Positions 53,633 through 60,674 of a stretch of 64,000 bases of DNA are shown here, piece after piece. Source of the DNA: JAPOVO01 sp026708165 (lineage in GTDB: Bacteria > Chloroflexota > UBA11872 > VXNJ01). A program made the position numbers and the translations under genes. Where the stretch lies: NCBI GenBank assembly GCA_965208775.1, contig OZ242360.1, positions 620,001 through 684,000 on the forward strand, written 5' to 3'. The notes beneath the pieces are model-generated. The model searched no databases and had not been told where the DNA came from. It was given only the letters and a program-made list of their open reading frames with translations. The first letter of the stretch is position 1; each line of letters opens with the position of its first letter.

Positions 53633-54130
53633 ATGTCGGACGATGCTCTAGTTCCCCAAGAAGGGGCGGATGTCGTTGAGGCCGATGAGGATTCTCCAGC
53701 GGCTGGGACTCGTAGTCTCTTAGCTGCCCGAAGGTCTTGGTTTAAGGGTCCAATTCCACCACCAGAGGCGTTTGGTCAGTATGAACAGATTGTTCCCGGA
53801 GCGGGTGATCGCATCCTGGCGATGGCTGAAAGGGAACAAGCACAGCGCCATGAGTTCACGATGAAAGAGGTTACAAATACAGGACGGCGGGACACGCTCG
53901 GGATTGGCGCTCTCGTATTGATTACGATCGTGGTATGCGCCGCCGCCGCGTTTTTCGCTTATATGGAGCAACCGCTCTTTGGTTTCTTGTCTATTGGCGG
54001 AGCAATCGCCTTGATTACCGGTGGCCTTTTATATCGAATCCGTCTCCATCAAGGCGAGGCGGCGGCAATTGATCGATTCCTTAGCCGGATGTCCAGTCTC
54101 TCTGGGGAACCGCCAGAACAGTCCGAATAG
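53633..54130 (+). CDS. DUF2335-like membrane protein
   Basis: A 165-aa protein with the family pattern FKGPIPPPEAFGQYEQIVPG followed by 'GDRILAMAEREQAQRHEF', then two membrane helices (about 88-108 and 114-136). DUF2335 proteins are frequent on phages, plasmids and islands; their role is unknown. Its presence with a coiled-coil partner fits mobile-element cargo. Confidence 0.8.
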   Translation: MSDDALVPQEGADVVEADEDSPAAGTRSLLAARRSWFKGPIPPPEAFGQYEQIVPGAGDRILAMAEREQAQRHEFTMKEVTNTGRRDTLGIGALVLITIVVCAAAAFFAYMEQPLFGFLSIGGAIALITGGLLYRIRLHQGEAAAIDRFLSRMSSLSGEPPEQSE

Positions 54131-54239
54131 AACATTCTCGGGGCGGTGCGTCTCCGGCGGCCTGATATACGATTAGTTACTTATCTGGGCCGACTAGTAG
54201 CGGATAGTCGCAAGGCGCGACGCTACCGCGCCGGACTGG

Positions 54240-55235
54240 CTAGATGAGCCGCTCCTGAATCATGCCGGGCCTCCGGGTTTCCGGCGGACCGATTAGTTCC
54301 TCGTAGGTAAGGCGCTTGCCGTTTAGGCCACGCGCCATCGCGGCCATTTGGTCTATCGTGTCCATCGGTCGCTGGTTGTGGCGGCCCGCAAACTCGTTGA
54401 CGTACCGCTCCAGATGTTTGACGGACATCTTGTGGTAGGACCCGTGATATCCCCGCTTGAGCAACGCCCAGAACGATTCAAGTCCGTTTGTGTGAGCCAC
54501 GCCCCGAACAAACTCACCAGCCGAGTGATTGACCGCTTGGTGGAATCGCGGGAGGCTCTTGTAGCCTCTGGCTTCGTCCGTGTAGATCGTCGCACCGGGG
54601 ACGGTGTTGTCGATTACGAATCCGTGCAAGGTTCGGGAGTCCGTAGCGTCAATGTGGGCGGCTGATATCTGGTTCGTCGGGCGATCCTTAGCACCTATCA
54701 CGATGGCCTTGCCCCTCTTACCTATATTCCTCTCAGCCCGGTTGCTAGCGTGCTTATTGTGCTCGCGCCCGCCTACGTAGGTTTCGTCTACTTCGGTCGG
54801 GCCGGTGAACCTCTGACTGTTTACGTTCCAAGCCTCCCGAAGCCGGTGGGCCATGAACCACGCGGTTTTCTGAGTAACCCCGATATCGCGGTGCAACTTC
54901 ATACTCGATACGCCTTTGAGATTGGTCGAGTAGAGATACATCGCCATTACCCACTTGCGGAGCGGAATCTTCGAGTGCTGCATTGCCGTGCCCGTCCGGG
55001 CGCTGAAATACTTGCGGCAGTCTCCGCAGAAGAACGGCATCGGCCGGCGGGACTTGCGCGGTTGGATCCGATCCTTAGAGCCGCAGTGCGGACAGGCTAT
55101 CCCGCCCGGCCAGCGTTGCCTGATAAACCAGTCCTCGGCAGCTTCCTCGTTGTCAAACTTCCGGACGACCTCCATAACGGTCATCCCCTTGCGGCTTGCT
55201 TTGCCGGGCGCTTTGTGCCGTTTCCGCCGGGCCAT
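54240..55235 (-). CDS. IS1595-family (ISXO2-like) transposase, copy 1
   Basis: The ATG at 55235 follows GGGAGG and gives 331 aa. An N-terminal zinc ribbon (C48-x2-C51, C70-x2-C73) precedes the DDE-type catalytic core: D150 in EVDETYVGG, D220 in IYTDEARGYK, and HTNGLESFWALLKRG with E253 (or N250). It is roughly half identical to the second transposase of the element. No terminal repeats of its own are seen around it, so it may be cargo from an older nested element or a partner enzyme. Confidence 0.92.
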   Translation of the reverse strand: MARRKRHKAPGKASRKGMTVMEVVRKFDNEEAAEDWFIRQRWPGGIACPHCGSKDRIQPRKSRRPMPFFCGDCRKYFSARTGTAMQHSKIPLRKWVMAMYLYSTNLKGVSSMKLHRDIGVTQKTAWFMAHRLREAWNVNSQRFTGPTEVDETYVGGREHNKHASNRAERNIGKRGKAIVIGAKDRPTNQISAAHIDATDSRTLHGFVIDNTVPGATIYTDEARGYKSLPRFHQAVNHSAGEFVRGVAHTNGLESFWALLKRGYHGSYHKMSVKHLERYVNEFAGRHNQRPMDTIDQMAAMARGLNGKRLTYEELIGPPETRRPGMIQERLI

Positions 55236-55271
55236 CCGTTCCTCCCTCAATCCCGGTTGGTCAATTTTCAA

Positions 55272-55300
55272 AGTATACTACGCAACTTCAGAGGGGGCAA
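55272..55300 (-). promoter_or_regulatory. Predicted promoter of transposase 1
   Basis: Reading the minus strand, TTGCCC (55300-55295) and TATACT (55277-55272) are 17 bp apart. The start of transcription would fall near 55265, which supports the ATG at 55235 and rules out earlier in-frame starts. Confidence 0.55.
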
Positions 55301-55365
55301 ACTGGGGGGCGATTCTACGAGAGCGGAAGGCCCTTCCCGAGACGGGGAAACTGCCCTAAAATGAC

Positions 55366-55398
55366 TCAAGGGAGGCGCGCAGGCCTCCCTTGATTTTT
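55366..55398 (+). terminator. Rho-independent terminator
   Basis: An 11-bp perfect stem TCAAGGGAGGC/GCCTCCCTTGA with a 6-base loop runs into TTTTT. It lies between the transposase promoter and the zinc-ribbon gene, insulating them. Confidence 0.65.
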
Positions 55399-55500
55399 CT
55401 GGCCCTCAAGGCAGACGGGCCACGAAAGAAGCTAATTCTAGCTACCCCGTCTGTCTATTACTAGGGCCGTAATCCCGCGTTGCGGGGAATAGGAGGCCCT

Positions 55501-55746
55501 ATGGCTGGGCAGTCGATATTGGACGGGCAACCGTTCGACCTACCGTGCCCGAACTGCGGACGCAAAACTACCAAGACCGTCGGATGGGTCAAGCGACACA
55601 GTCAATTCACCTGTACATGCGGGACGGTTGTCACACTTGAGAAGAGCAGTTTTCTCAAGGGAATCGGTGACGCCGAGCGCAGTATTGATAGGTTCAAGCG
55701 GAATATCAGGCGGAACTTCCCGAAAGAGATCAAGATCAACTTGTAA
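55501..55746 (+). CDS. Small zinc-ribbon protein
   Basis: The ATG at 55501 is preceded by AGGAGG at about 5 bases, giving 81 aa. A zinc ribbon is formed by CPNCG and CTCG (LPCPNCGRKTTKTVGW, FTCTCGTVV). The basic C-terminal helix 'SIDRFKRNIRRNFPKEI' could contact nucleic acid. Short proteins of this type are common on phages and plasmids; function unknown. Confidence 0.65.
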   Translation: MAGQSILDGQPFDLPCPNCGRKTTKTVGWVKRHSQFTCTCGTVVTLEKSSFLKGIGDAERSIDRFKRNIRRNFPKEIKINL

Positions 55747-55752
55747 GCCGTC

Positions 55753-55774
55753 GAGCCGGGCGGAGGCCCGGCTC
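55753..55774 (+). terminator. GC-rich hairpin after the zinc-ribbon gene
   Basis: A 9-bp perfect stem GAGCCGGGC/GCCCGGCTC with a 4-base loop lies 6 bp after the stop. No T run follows, so termination is only possible. Confidence 0.4.
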
Positions 55775-55817
55775 TGTCCGGTAGCGGCGTGGATTCCGAG
55801 TAAGAGTCGGGGGCGGT

Positions 55818-56126
55818 TTAGTCCTTGAAATAGCCCCTGAAGTCGTCCTTCTCCAACTCCGTCTGAAGTCCGCGCCTTCGCCCGGCAGCCTTGGCGATTT
55901 CACTCAAGAGTTCAACGACATCGCCGCCATTCGCTTTAGAAATATCCTCAGCAGCATGCCGGGCGACGAATTCCAAACTATGACCGTCGGCTAACTCCCC
56001 TTGTACCTTCTGGATATTGTCGGCGACGCGCTTAAGCGTAACCTTCAGACCTTTAAGGCGTTCTGATTCGGCCCTATGTTCGCTGAAGCGCTTCCCGATT
56101 TCGTTGTATCTGTCTGCACTGGACAT
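55818..56126 (-). CDS. Hypothetical helical protein
   Basis: A 102-aa protein with GGGAGGAA ahead of its ATG. Mostly charged helices (ERLKGLKVTLKRVADNIQKV, 'RGLQTELEKDDFRGYFKD'). No family recognised. The gene lies just left of the tRNA gene on the opposite strand. Confidence 0.55.
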   Translation of the reverse strand: MSSADRYNEIGKRFSEHRAESERLKGLKVTLKRVADNIQKVQGELADGHSLEFVARHAAEDISKANGGDVVELLSEIAKAAGRRRGLQTELEKDDFRGYFKD

Positions 56127-56193
56127 TCCGTTCCTCCCCTCTGGCGTCCTAGGTATCCGCCCTTAACTGATTCACGGCTTCTGACCGCGATAG

Positions 56194-56221
56194 CGGCCCG
56201 CGCCTCAATCACCTCGGCAAC
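56194..56221. repeat. Direct repeat left of the tRNA gene
   Basis: This 28-base stretch (CGGCCCGCGCCTCAAT, then ACCTCGGC) matches 56430-56457 with two mismatches. The right copy encodes the end of the tandem-repeat protein (VAEVIEARAG), so the left copy is a duplicate of that gene's 3' end. The pair brackets the tRNA gene. Confidence 0.7.
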
Positions 56222-56293
56222 GTCTTGACCGGGCCGGACAGATAGACTAAGGGATGGGCTAGGCCGGGCGGAATTTGCCCGGCCCAGCCTCGT

Positions 56294-56378
56294 GCGGCGG
56301 TGGTGGAATTGGAATACACACTGGCGTGGCATGCTAGCGGCTCATAGAGCCATGCGGGTTCGAATCCCGCCCGCCGCA
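56294..56378 (+). tRNA. Class II (Leu-like) tRNA with anticodon GGC
   Basis: Acceptor arms GCGGCGG/CCGCCGC pair in all 7 positions. The D arm GTG/CAC, anticodon stem CTGGC/GCTAG (one G-U), variable arm GGCTC/GAGCC and T arm GCGGG/CCCGC all form. The anticodon loop GTGGCAT gives GGC, which reads the Ala codon GCC. Yet the long variable arm with two unpaired bases after it and A73 are Leu-type features, and the fold superimposes on the host tRNA-Leu. No 3' CCA is encoded. Function unknown; it may be mischarged or inactive. Confidence 0.8.
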
Positions 56379-56418
56379 CAGTAAATTCTATTTTGCCTTG
56401 ACGAAAATAGGGTAGCAA

Positions 56419-56970
56419 TTAAGCTGCTCCGGCCCGCGCCTCAATAACCTCGGCCACATCCCGGTCCGTCAACTTCCCGGCTTGATAGAGCCGCCAAGCC
56501 TCCGGGCCTAGCTGCGCCTTTAGTCGGTCGGATTCCTGAATCGCCGCCTCAAGTTCCGTCTGCCGCTTAGACGGCTCGTAACCGTCGTAAACGCCGGGCC
56601 GGGCCTTGATACCGTTCTCGGCCAGATAGTCTCTCTCCAGCTCGGATATTGGCCGTCCCGACGACTTGGGCGGCGGCTCCGCTACCGGCTCCGGTAGAGG
56701 CGTTTCACGGTCGAGTTCAGCCAGCAGCCGGGCGGCATTGGCCGGTGTCATGTTGGCAGCGTCCTCGGCGGATACCCGCCCGCTCCGGTAGAGCCGATAC
56801 AGGTCACGGCCTAGCCGGGCCTTTAGCTCGTCCTCCGTAGCCAGCAAGTCCGCGAATTCCGACGAGCCGGTTTCCGGTAGCGGCTCAATACCGGGCTGGG
56901 CCTTGATTCCCCGCTCGTCCAGATAGGCCAGTTCACGAGCTACGGCAAGTATCTCAGACTGGCTGGCGTC
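56419..56970 (-). CDS. Tandem-repeat helical protein, probably expressed as +1 frameshift extension of transposase 2
   Basis: The frame encodes two copies of an about 75-residue unit. Copy 1 has ELAYLDERGIKAQPG then LKARLGRDLYRLYRSGRVS; copy 2 has RDYLAENGIKARPG then LKAQLGPEAWRLYQAGKLT. Because copy 1 begins upstream of the first usual start (TTG 56847), translation must start earlier. Between the stop at 57013-57015 and 56847 there is no ATG, GTG or TTG. The frame joins the transposase exactly at its CCC-TGA end if one base is skipped, giving a fusion of about 499 aa. Confidence 0.6.
   Translation of the reverse strand, partial: DASQSEILAVARELAYLDERGIKAQPGIEPLPETGSSEFADLLATEDELKARLGRDLYRLYRSGRVSAEDAANMTPANAARLLAELDRETPLPEPVAEPPPKSSGRPISELERDYLAENGIKARPGVYDGYEPSKRQTELEAAIQESDRLKAQLGPEAWRLYQAGKLTDRDVAEVIEARAGAA
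56430..56457. repeat. Direct repeat right of the tRNA gene
   Basis: Partner of 56194-56221 (26 of 28 bases equal). It is the coding 3' end of the tandem-repeat gene. Confidence 0.7.
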
Positions 56971-57919
56971 AGGGTGTTTGCGTAGCCATGTATATAAGTC
57001 CCATCCGACGGATTATAGCGGTTAACTGGTCGTGCGTGTCGTGTTTGCGGACGTTGTGGCGTCCCTCGAATTCAGCCGTGTACCGGTCAATGTGCTTGAC
57101 GGAAATCTGGTGGTAGGTTCCGACTAGACCGCGCTTGAGCATCGCCCAGTGGGACTCTATGCCGTTTGTGTGAACGTCGCCCCGTACAAACTCGCCCTTG
57201 CCGTGCTGGACGCTGGCGTGGTTCGGGAGCGTCGTGTAGACCGGATTCTGGTCGGTGTAGACGGTCGCGCCGAAGGCCGTCCGGCTGGCGATGAATCCCC
57301 GCAGGGATTCGTGAGTCGTGTCGGCAACGCTTGTTGTCGAGACCTTGCCGGTCTGCCGGTCTCTCGCGCCCGCGATGGCCGTCTTACCGGCTGTACCGGC
57401 TCCGATGTTCAAACGCTTGTGCGCGTGCTTGTTGGCCTCTTTTCCGCCAACGAACGTCTCGTCAACTTCCACCGGCCCGCCGAACATCGCGCCGTGAGTC
57501 TCGTAGGCTTTGCGGATTCGGTGGGACAGGTGCCAAGCCGACTTCTGCGAGATTTTCAGATCCCGGCGTAGCTTCATGCTCGAAACGCCCTTGGGATTCG
57601 TGGACATAAGGTAGATCGCCATTGCCCACTGGCCGAGCTTCAGGTTAGAGCCGTGCATGACCGTGTTGGTCTTGACGCTGAAGTCTTTGCGGCAGCCCTT
57701 GCCATAGCAGCGGAACGGCTGCGGCTTGCGCGTTGGGCGCGTGCGGATTCGGTCGGAGCCGCAGAACGGGCAGCGAACGCCGTTCGGCCAGCGGGCATTG
57801 ATGAACAGGTCTTCAACCTTGCGCTCGTCCGAGAACAAGTCGGAGGCCTCGAAGATCGACAGTCCCTTGCGGTAAGCTTTGCCCGGTCCCTTGGCTTGTC
57901 GGCGGTTTGCCTGCTTCAT
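56969..57919 (-). CDS. IS1595-family (ISXO2-like) transposase, copy 2
   Basis: A 316-aa transposase adjacent to the right end, so it is the probable mover of the whole element. Zinc ribbon C50-x2-C53 and C71-x4-C76; catalytic D153 (EVDETFVGG), D223 (VYTDQNPVY), and HTNGIESHWAMLKRG with E255 (or N252). The last codons are ACA CCC TGA; CCC-TGA is a known +1 slippery stop context in a Listeria phage, and here a +1 shift enters the tandem-repeat frame. Its promoter overlaps the right inverted repeat. Confidence 0.94.
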   Translation of the reverse strand: MKQANRRQAKGPGKAYRKGLSIFEASDLFSDERKVEDLFINARWPNGVRCPFCGSDRIRTRPTRKPQPFRCYGKGCRKDFSVKTNTVMHGSNLKLGQWAMAIYLMSTNPKGVSSMKLRRDLKISQKSAWHLSHRIRKAYETHGAMFGGPVEVDETFVGGKEANKHAHKRLNIGAGTAGKTAIAGARDRQTGKVSTTSVADTTHESLRGFIASRTAFGATVYTDQNPVYTTLPNHASVQHGKGEFVRGDVHTNGIESHWAMLKRGLVGTYHQISVKHIDRYTAEFEGRHNVRKHDTHDQLTAIIRRMGLIYMATQTP

Positions 57920-57953
57920 CGTTGACTCCGTTTCTACTGTTCCTTACAGGTTC

Positions 57954-57982
57954 AGTATAACAAAGTTGGGTAAAATTGTCGA
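57954..57982 (-). promoter_or_regulatory. Transposase promoter overlapping the right inverted repeat
   Basis: On the minus strand TCGACA (57982-57977, inside the inverted repeat) and TATACT (57959-57954) are separated by 17 bp. Having the -35 box in the terminal repeat is usual for insertion sequences and allows self-regulation by transposase binding. The left end keeps the -35 but lacks the -10. Confidence 0.65.
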
Positions 57983-57990
57983 TAAATCCC
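57967..57990 (-). repeat. Right terminal inverted repeat (24 bp)
   Basis: Exact reverse complement of 48899-48922; it is followed at once by the second TTTTGGAT. Confidence 0.95.
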
Positions 57991-57998
57991 TTTTGGAT
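57991..57998 (+). repeat. Target-site duplication, right copy
   Basis: TTTTGGAT, identical to 48891-48898, next to the right inverted repeat. Confidence 0.9.
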
Positions 57999-58040
57999 GG
58001 TCTGTCAAGAGTTTTGGAGGTGTAGCGAAGAATCCAAAGT

Positions 58041-58048
58041 AAGCGCTT
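58041..58048. promoter_or_regulatory. Possible LacI/GalR-type operator
   Basis: The palindrome AAGCGCTT fits the AAnCGnTT core of LacI-family operators and lies 85 bp upstream of the sugar-binding protein gene. No LacI-type regulator is in the window, so the call rests on position and pattern only. Confidence 0.35.
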
Positions 58049-58132
58049 GCGCTCCATAACAAGCGGTGCGCAGCCAAACGTTCAGGCGACATCTGGAGCA
58101 ACGTGGAACGAGGAGGCAGTAAAGAGGTGAAG

Positions 58133-59662
58133 ATGCCATTCAAGAAGAAGTCGATCGGGCGAAGGGCGCTCCTGCGATACACGGTTGCCGGCGGCGCAGC
58201 CGCTTCACTCATGGCCGCATTGGGCGGATGCGGCGAGACGCAGGTTGTAACCGAGACCAAGATTCAAGAGGTGGTCAGGGAGGTGCCGGTCGAGAAGGTC
58301 GTCACCCAGATCGTCGAGCGTGACAGGCCGGTCGAGGTCGAAAAAGTCGTCGAAGTCGAAAGGGTCGTCACGAAGACCGTCAAAGAGGTCGTCGTGGAGG
58401 TGCAGGAGAAGGTCGTCACCAAGGTCGTGGAGGTAGAGAAGCCGAAGCCGCAGGCCCTCACGCTCATTTTCAGCACCTGGTGGCCGCTCGAGATGGTGGG
58501 CCACGGCGTCTACACGCAGAAGTACATCGACGTCTACCAGGCCAAATACCCGCACGTCACCATCGAATACAGGAACTGGCCCTTCGGCGAGTACCACACC
58601 AAGCTGCTGACGCAAGCGGCGGCGGGAACGGCTCCCGACGTTTTCGCCTACAGTGGCATATTCTTCCCCAAGTTCGTCAAGGCGGGCGGAGCCTATCCCA
58701 TTGACGAGCTCGTCAGGACCGATGCCGAGTTCGAGATAGAAGACTTCGTGGAGCAATCGCTCAGACTCAGCATCGTCGACGGCAGGCTGTGGGGTATTCC
58801 GCACATCGGCAACGCCTGGGCCGTCTTGTACAACCAACAGGTCCTGGAAGAAGCCGGCGTCGAGGACATAAACGAAATGGACGCGGCCGGCCGGTGGAAT
58901 TGGGAGACCCACCTCGAGACTTTGCAAAAGATCACGACCCGCGACGACGCTGGTAAAGCCGAGCGCATAGGCATGAACGACCCAGGCCTTAACGTACTCG
59001 GAATTCACTCATGGGCCTGGCAGAACGGCGGCAATCTGCTCAATCAGCCCGGCCTTGGCGAATTCGTCCTCAATGAGCCTGCCGGAGTGGCGGCGGTCGA
59101 GTGGGCCGCTGACTTGGTCCGAAACCACCAGGTAGCCGCCTCTCCCGCCGACGCCTTCGGCAATTCCTATGCCGAGTTGAACAATGGCAGGTTTGGAATG
59201 ATTTACGGCTGGGCGATCTACAGTCGCGTCAAGGGATTCCCGGTCGACGTCGCCCATCCCCCGTCTGGCCCAGCGGCTCAGACCACAGTCTTCCATCCCA
59301 ACACCCTGGGTATAGCTGCGAAAACCAAGTTCCCTGAAGAGTCGTGGAACCTCATCGCGCTGCAATTGTCGAAACAGGGCGATTTGGACCAGACGAAGAT
59401 CATGGGCGTCATATCGCGCCGAAAGTCCAACCTCCTCAAAATGGCCGAGGTCGTCAAGGGCCAGTTTGGGATCGGCCACCCGGAGGTCGTTGCCCAGGTG
59501 ATCGAAAACGGCCGCACCTTCGACGTTACGGAGTTCCAGCAGGAAATAGGAAACGCCATAACGCCGGTGCTTCAGCAAATACGGGAGGGCGACGAGGCCC
59601 AAACCAAGCTTGACGAGCTGAAGCCGGTTGTGGACGACATTCTGGCGCCGAGACGCGGATAG
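58133..59662 (+). CDS. Sugar ABC transporter substrate-binding lipoprotein
   Basis: The ATG at 58133 gives 509 aa. A twin-Arg N-terminus (SIGRRALLRY) and lipobox ALGGC (C33) are followed by an about 70-residue Val/Glu/Lys-rich stalk (VEKVVEVERVV and similar), common in Chloroflexota, and then an extracellular solute-binding family 1 domain ('TAPDVFAYSGIFFPKFVK', 'NAWAVLYNQQVLEEAG'). It would bind oligosaccharides outside the membrane. The 9.1-kb element ends about 140 bp upstream, so its original promoter region may have been displaced. Confidence 0.92.
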   Translation: MPFKKKSIGRRALLRYTVAGGAAASLMAALGGCGETQVVTETKIQEVVREVPVEKVVTQIVERDRPVEVEKVVEVERVVTKTVKEVVVEVQEKVVTKVVEVEKPKPQALTLIFSTWWPLEMVGHGVYTQKYIDVYQAKYPHVTIEYRNWPFGEYHTKLLTQAAAGTAPDVFAYSGIFFPKFVKAGGAYPIDELVRTDAEFEIEDFVEQSLRLSIVDGRLWGIPHIGNAWAVLYNQQVLEEAGVEDINEMDAAGRWNWETHLETLQKITTRDDAGKAERIGMNDPGLNVLGIHSWAWQNGGNLLNQPGLGEFVLNEPAGVAAVEWAADLVRNHQVAASPADAFGNSYAELNNGRFGMIYGWAIYSRVKGFPVDVAHPPSGPAAQTTVFHPNTLGIAAKTKFPEESWNLIALQLSKQGDLDQTKIMGVISRRKSNLLKMAEVVKGQFGIGHPEVVAQVIENGRTFDVTEFQQEIGNAITPVLQQIREGDEAQTKLDELKPVVDDILAPRRG

Positions 59663-59670
59663 CTGATTCC

Positions 59671-59703
59671 CCGGAGGACGCGGCGACATGCCGCGTCCTC
59701 CGG
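59671..59703 (+). promoter_or_regulatory. Intercistronic hairpin after the binding-protein gene
   Basis: A 14-bp perfect stem CCGGAGGACGCGGC with its complement and a 5-base loop, without T run, lies between the binding-protein and permease genes. Hairpins here often stabilise the upstream mRNA or reduce read-through, so that the binding protein exceeds the permeases. Confidence 0.6.
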
Positions 59704-59785
59704 AGTTGGCGGCCAATGCCGATTGACGTAACCGGTCTCCGCCCCGAATAGCGCGGTGCAACTTGTCACGGGAGCCGGCTGAGCC

Positions 59786-60673
59786 GTGAGTCTTCGTCAG
59801 CGGGAAGAGATCGCGGCCTATCTGCTGGTTGCGCCTTGGGTCCTCGGTCTGCTTTTGTTTACCGCGTTCCCGATGGCCGCCTCTCTCGCACTCTCTTTCA
59901 GCGAATGGAACTTCCTGGGAGACATTAAGTTCGTCGGGCTCGATAATTACAGGGCCATGTTCTCCCGGGACCGGGACTTTGTAGTCTCGCTCGGAAACAC
60001 GGCCTACTACACGTTCATCGGCGTGCCGCTGCACACCGCCTTCGCACTCTTGCTGGCGCTGCCCCTTTCCAGCAAGCTGAAAGGGATCCGGTATTTCCGC
60101 ACGGCCTGGTACGTACCCTCGGTGACCCCTGCCGTTGCCTCGGCCATTCTCTGGATCCTCATCTATCACCCGGACTTCGGGCTGGCGAATACCTTGCTAG
60201 GCATAGTCAAGATTCCGCCCCAGGGCTGGATCTTCGATTCAACGATGGCGAAGCCGGCGTTCATCATCATGTCCATGTGGAGCGTGGGCGGCCAGATGAT
60301 CATTTTCCTTGCGGGTCTGCAGGGAGTGCCGCAGGAACTGTACGACGCCGCGAGCATCGACGGGGCGGGACGGTTGAGGCAGTTCCGTCACGTCACCTTA
60401 CCGCTTATCAGCCCAATCACCTTCTTCAATCTGGTGATAGGTCTGATCGGGTCGTTCCAGATATTCACCGCCGCCTACATCATGACCAACGGCGGACCGG
60501 CCAATCAGACGCTGTTTTACGTTCTGCATCTGTATCGCAATGCTTTCGAATACCTGAAGTTCGGATACGCATCCACACTGGCGTGGGGGCTGTTCGTCAT
60601 CATTCTGTTCTTTACCGGCATCCAGTTCCTGGGGGCAAAGCGATGGGTGTACTACGAGGTAAAGGTCGACTGA
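59786..60673 (+). CDS. Sugar ABC transporter permease (MalF type)
   Basis: A 295-aa inner-membrane permease with about six helices and a GTG start. The ATPase-docking EAA loop is 'YDAASIDGAGRLRQFRHVTL' followed by PLISP. It works with the next permease and the binding lipoprotein upstream; no ATPase gene is in the cluster, so a shared MsmK-like ATPase elsewhere is likely. It ends 1 bp before the next gene. Confidence 0.93.
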   Translation: MSLRQREEIAAYLLVAPWVLGLLLFTAFPMAASLALSFSEWNFLGDIKFVGLDNYRAMFSRDRDFVVSLGNTAYYTFIGVPLHTAFALLLALPLSSKLKGIRYFRTAWYVPSVTPAVASAILWILIYHPDFGLANTLLGIVKIPPQGWIFDSTMAKPAFIIMSMWSVGGQMIIFLAGLQGVPQELYDAASIDGAGRLRQFRHVTLPLISPITFFNLVIGLIGSFQIFTAAYIMTNGGPANQTLFYVLHLYRNAFEYLKFGYASTLAWGLFVIILFFTGIQFLGAKRWVYYEVKVD

Positions 60674-60674
60674 G

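Larger units (their letters stand above)
48899..57990. mobile_element. 9.1-kb IS1595-superfamily transposon with passenger genes
   Basis: The element is bounded by 24-bp perfect terminal inverted repeats starting GGGATTTATCGACA and flanked by an 8-bp direct duplication. It holds two IS1595/ISXO2-type transposase genes, one with its promoter in the right end. The cargo includes a DNA methyltransferase-HNH fusion, about ten small proteins, a class II tRNA gene and a structured intergenic region. Perfect ends and an intact duplication indicate recent insertion as a single unit. The ends are not themselves IS copies, so it is not a classical composite transposon. Confidence 0.9.

Noticed and set aside
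51551..55322. Recurring TTCTACGAG motif (about 51552, 51954 and 55313)
   Set aside because: Three short matches in 4 kb without common position relative to genes; could be chance.
48899..57990. Classical composite transposon made of two IS copies
   Set aside because: The two transposases are divergent, both in the right half, and the ends are simple 24-bp repeats rather than full IS copies.
58250..58445. Apparent DNA repeat rich in GTCGTC/GAGGTC
   Set aside because: It is the coding sequence of the Val/Glu/Lys stalk of the binding lipoprotein, not an independent repeat or CRISPR array.
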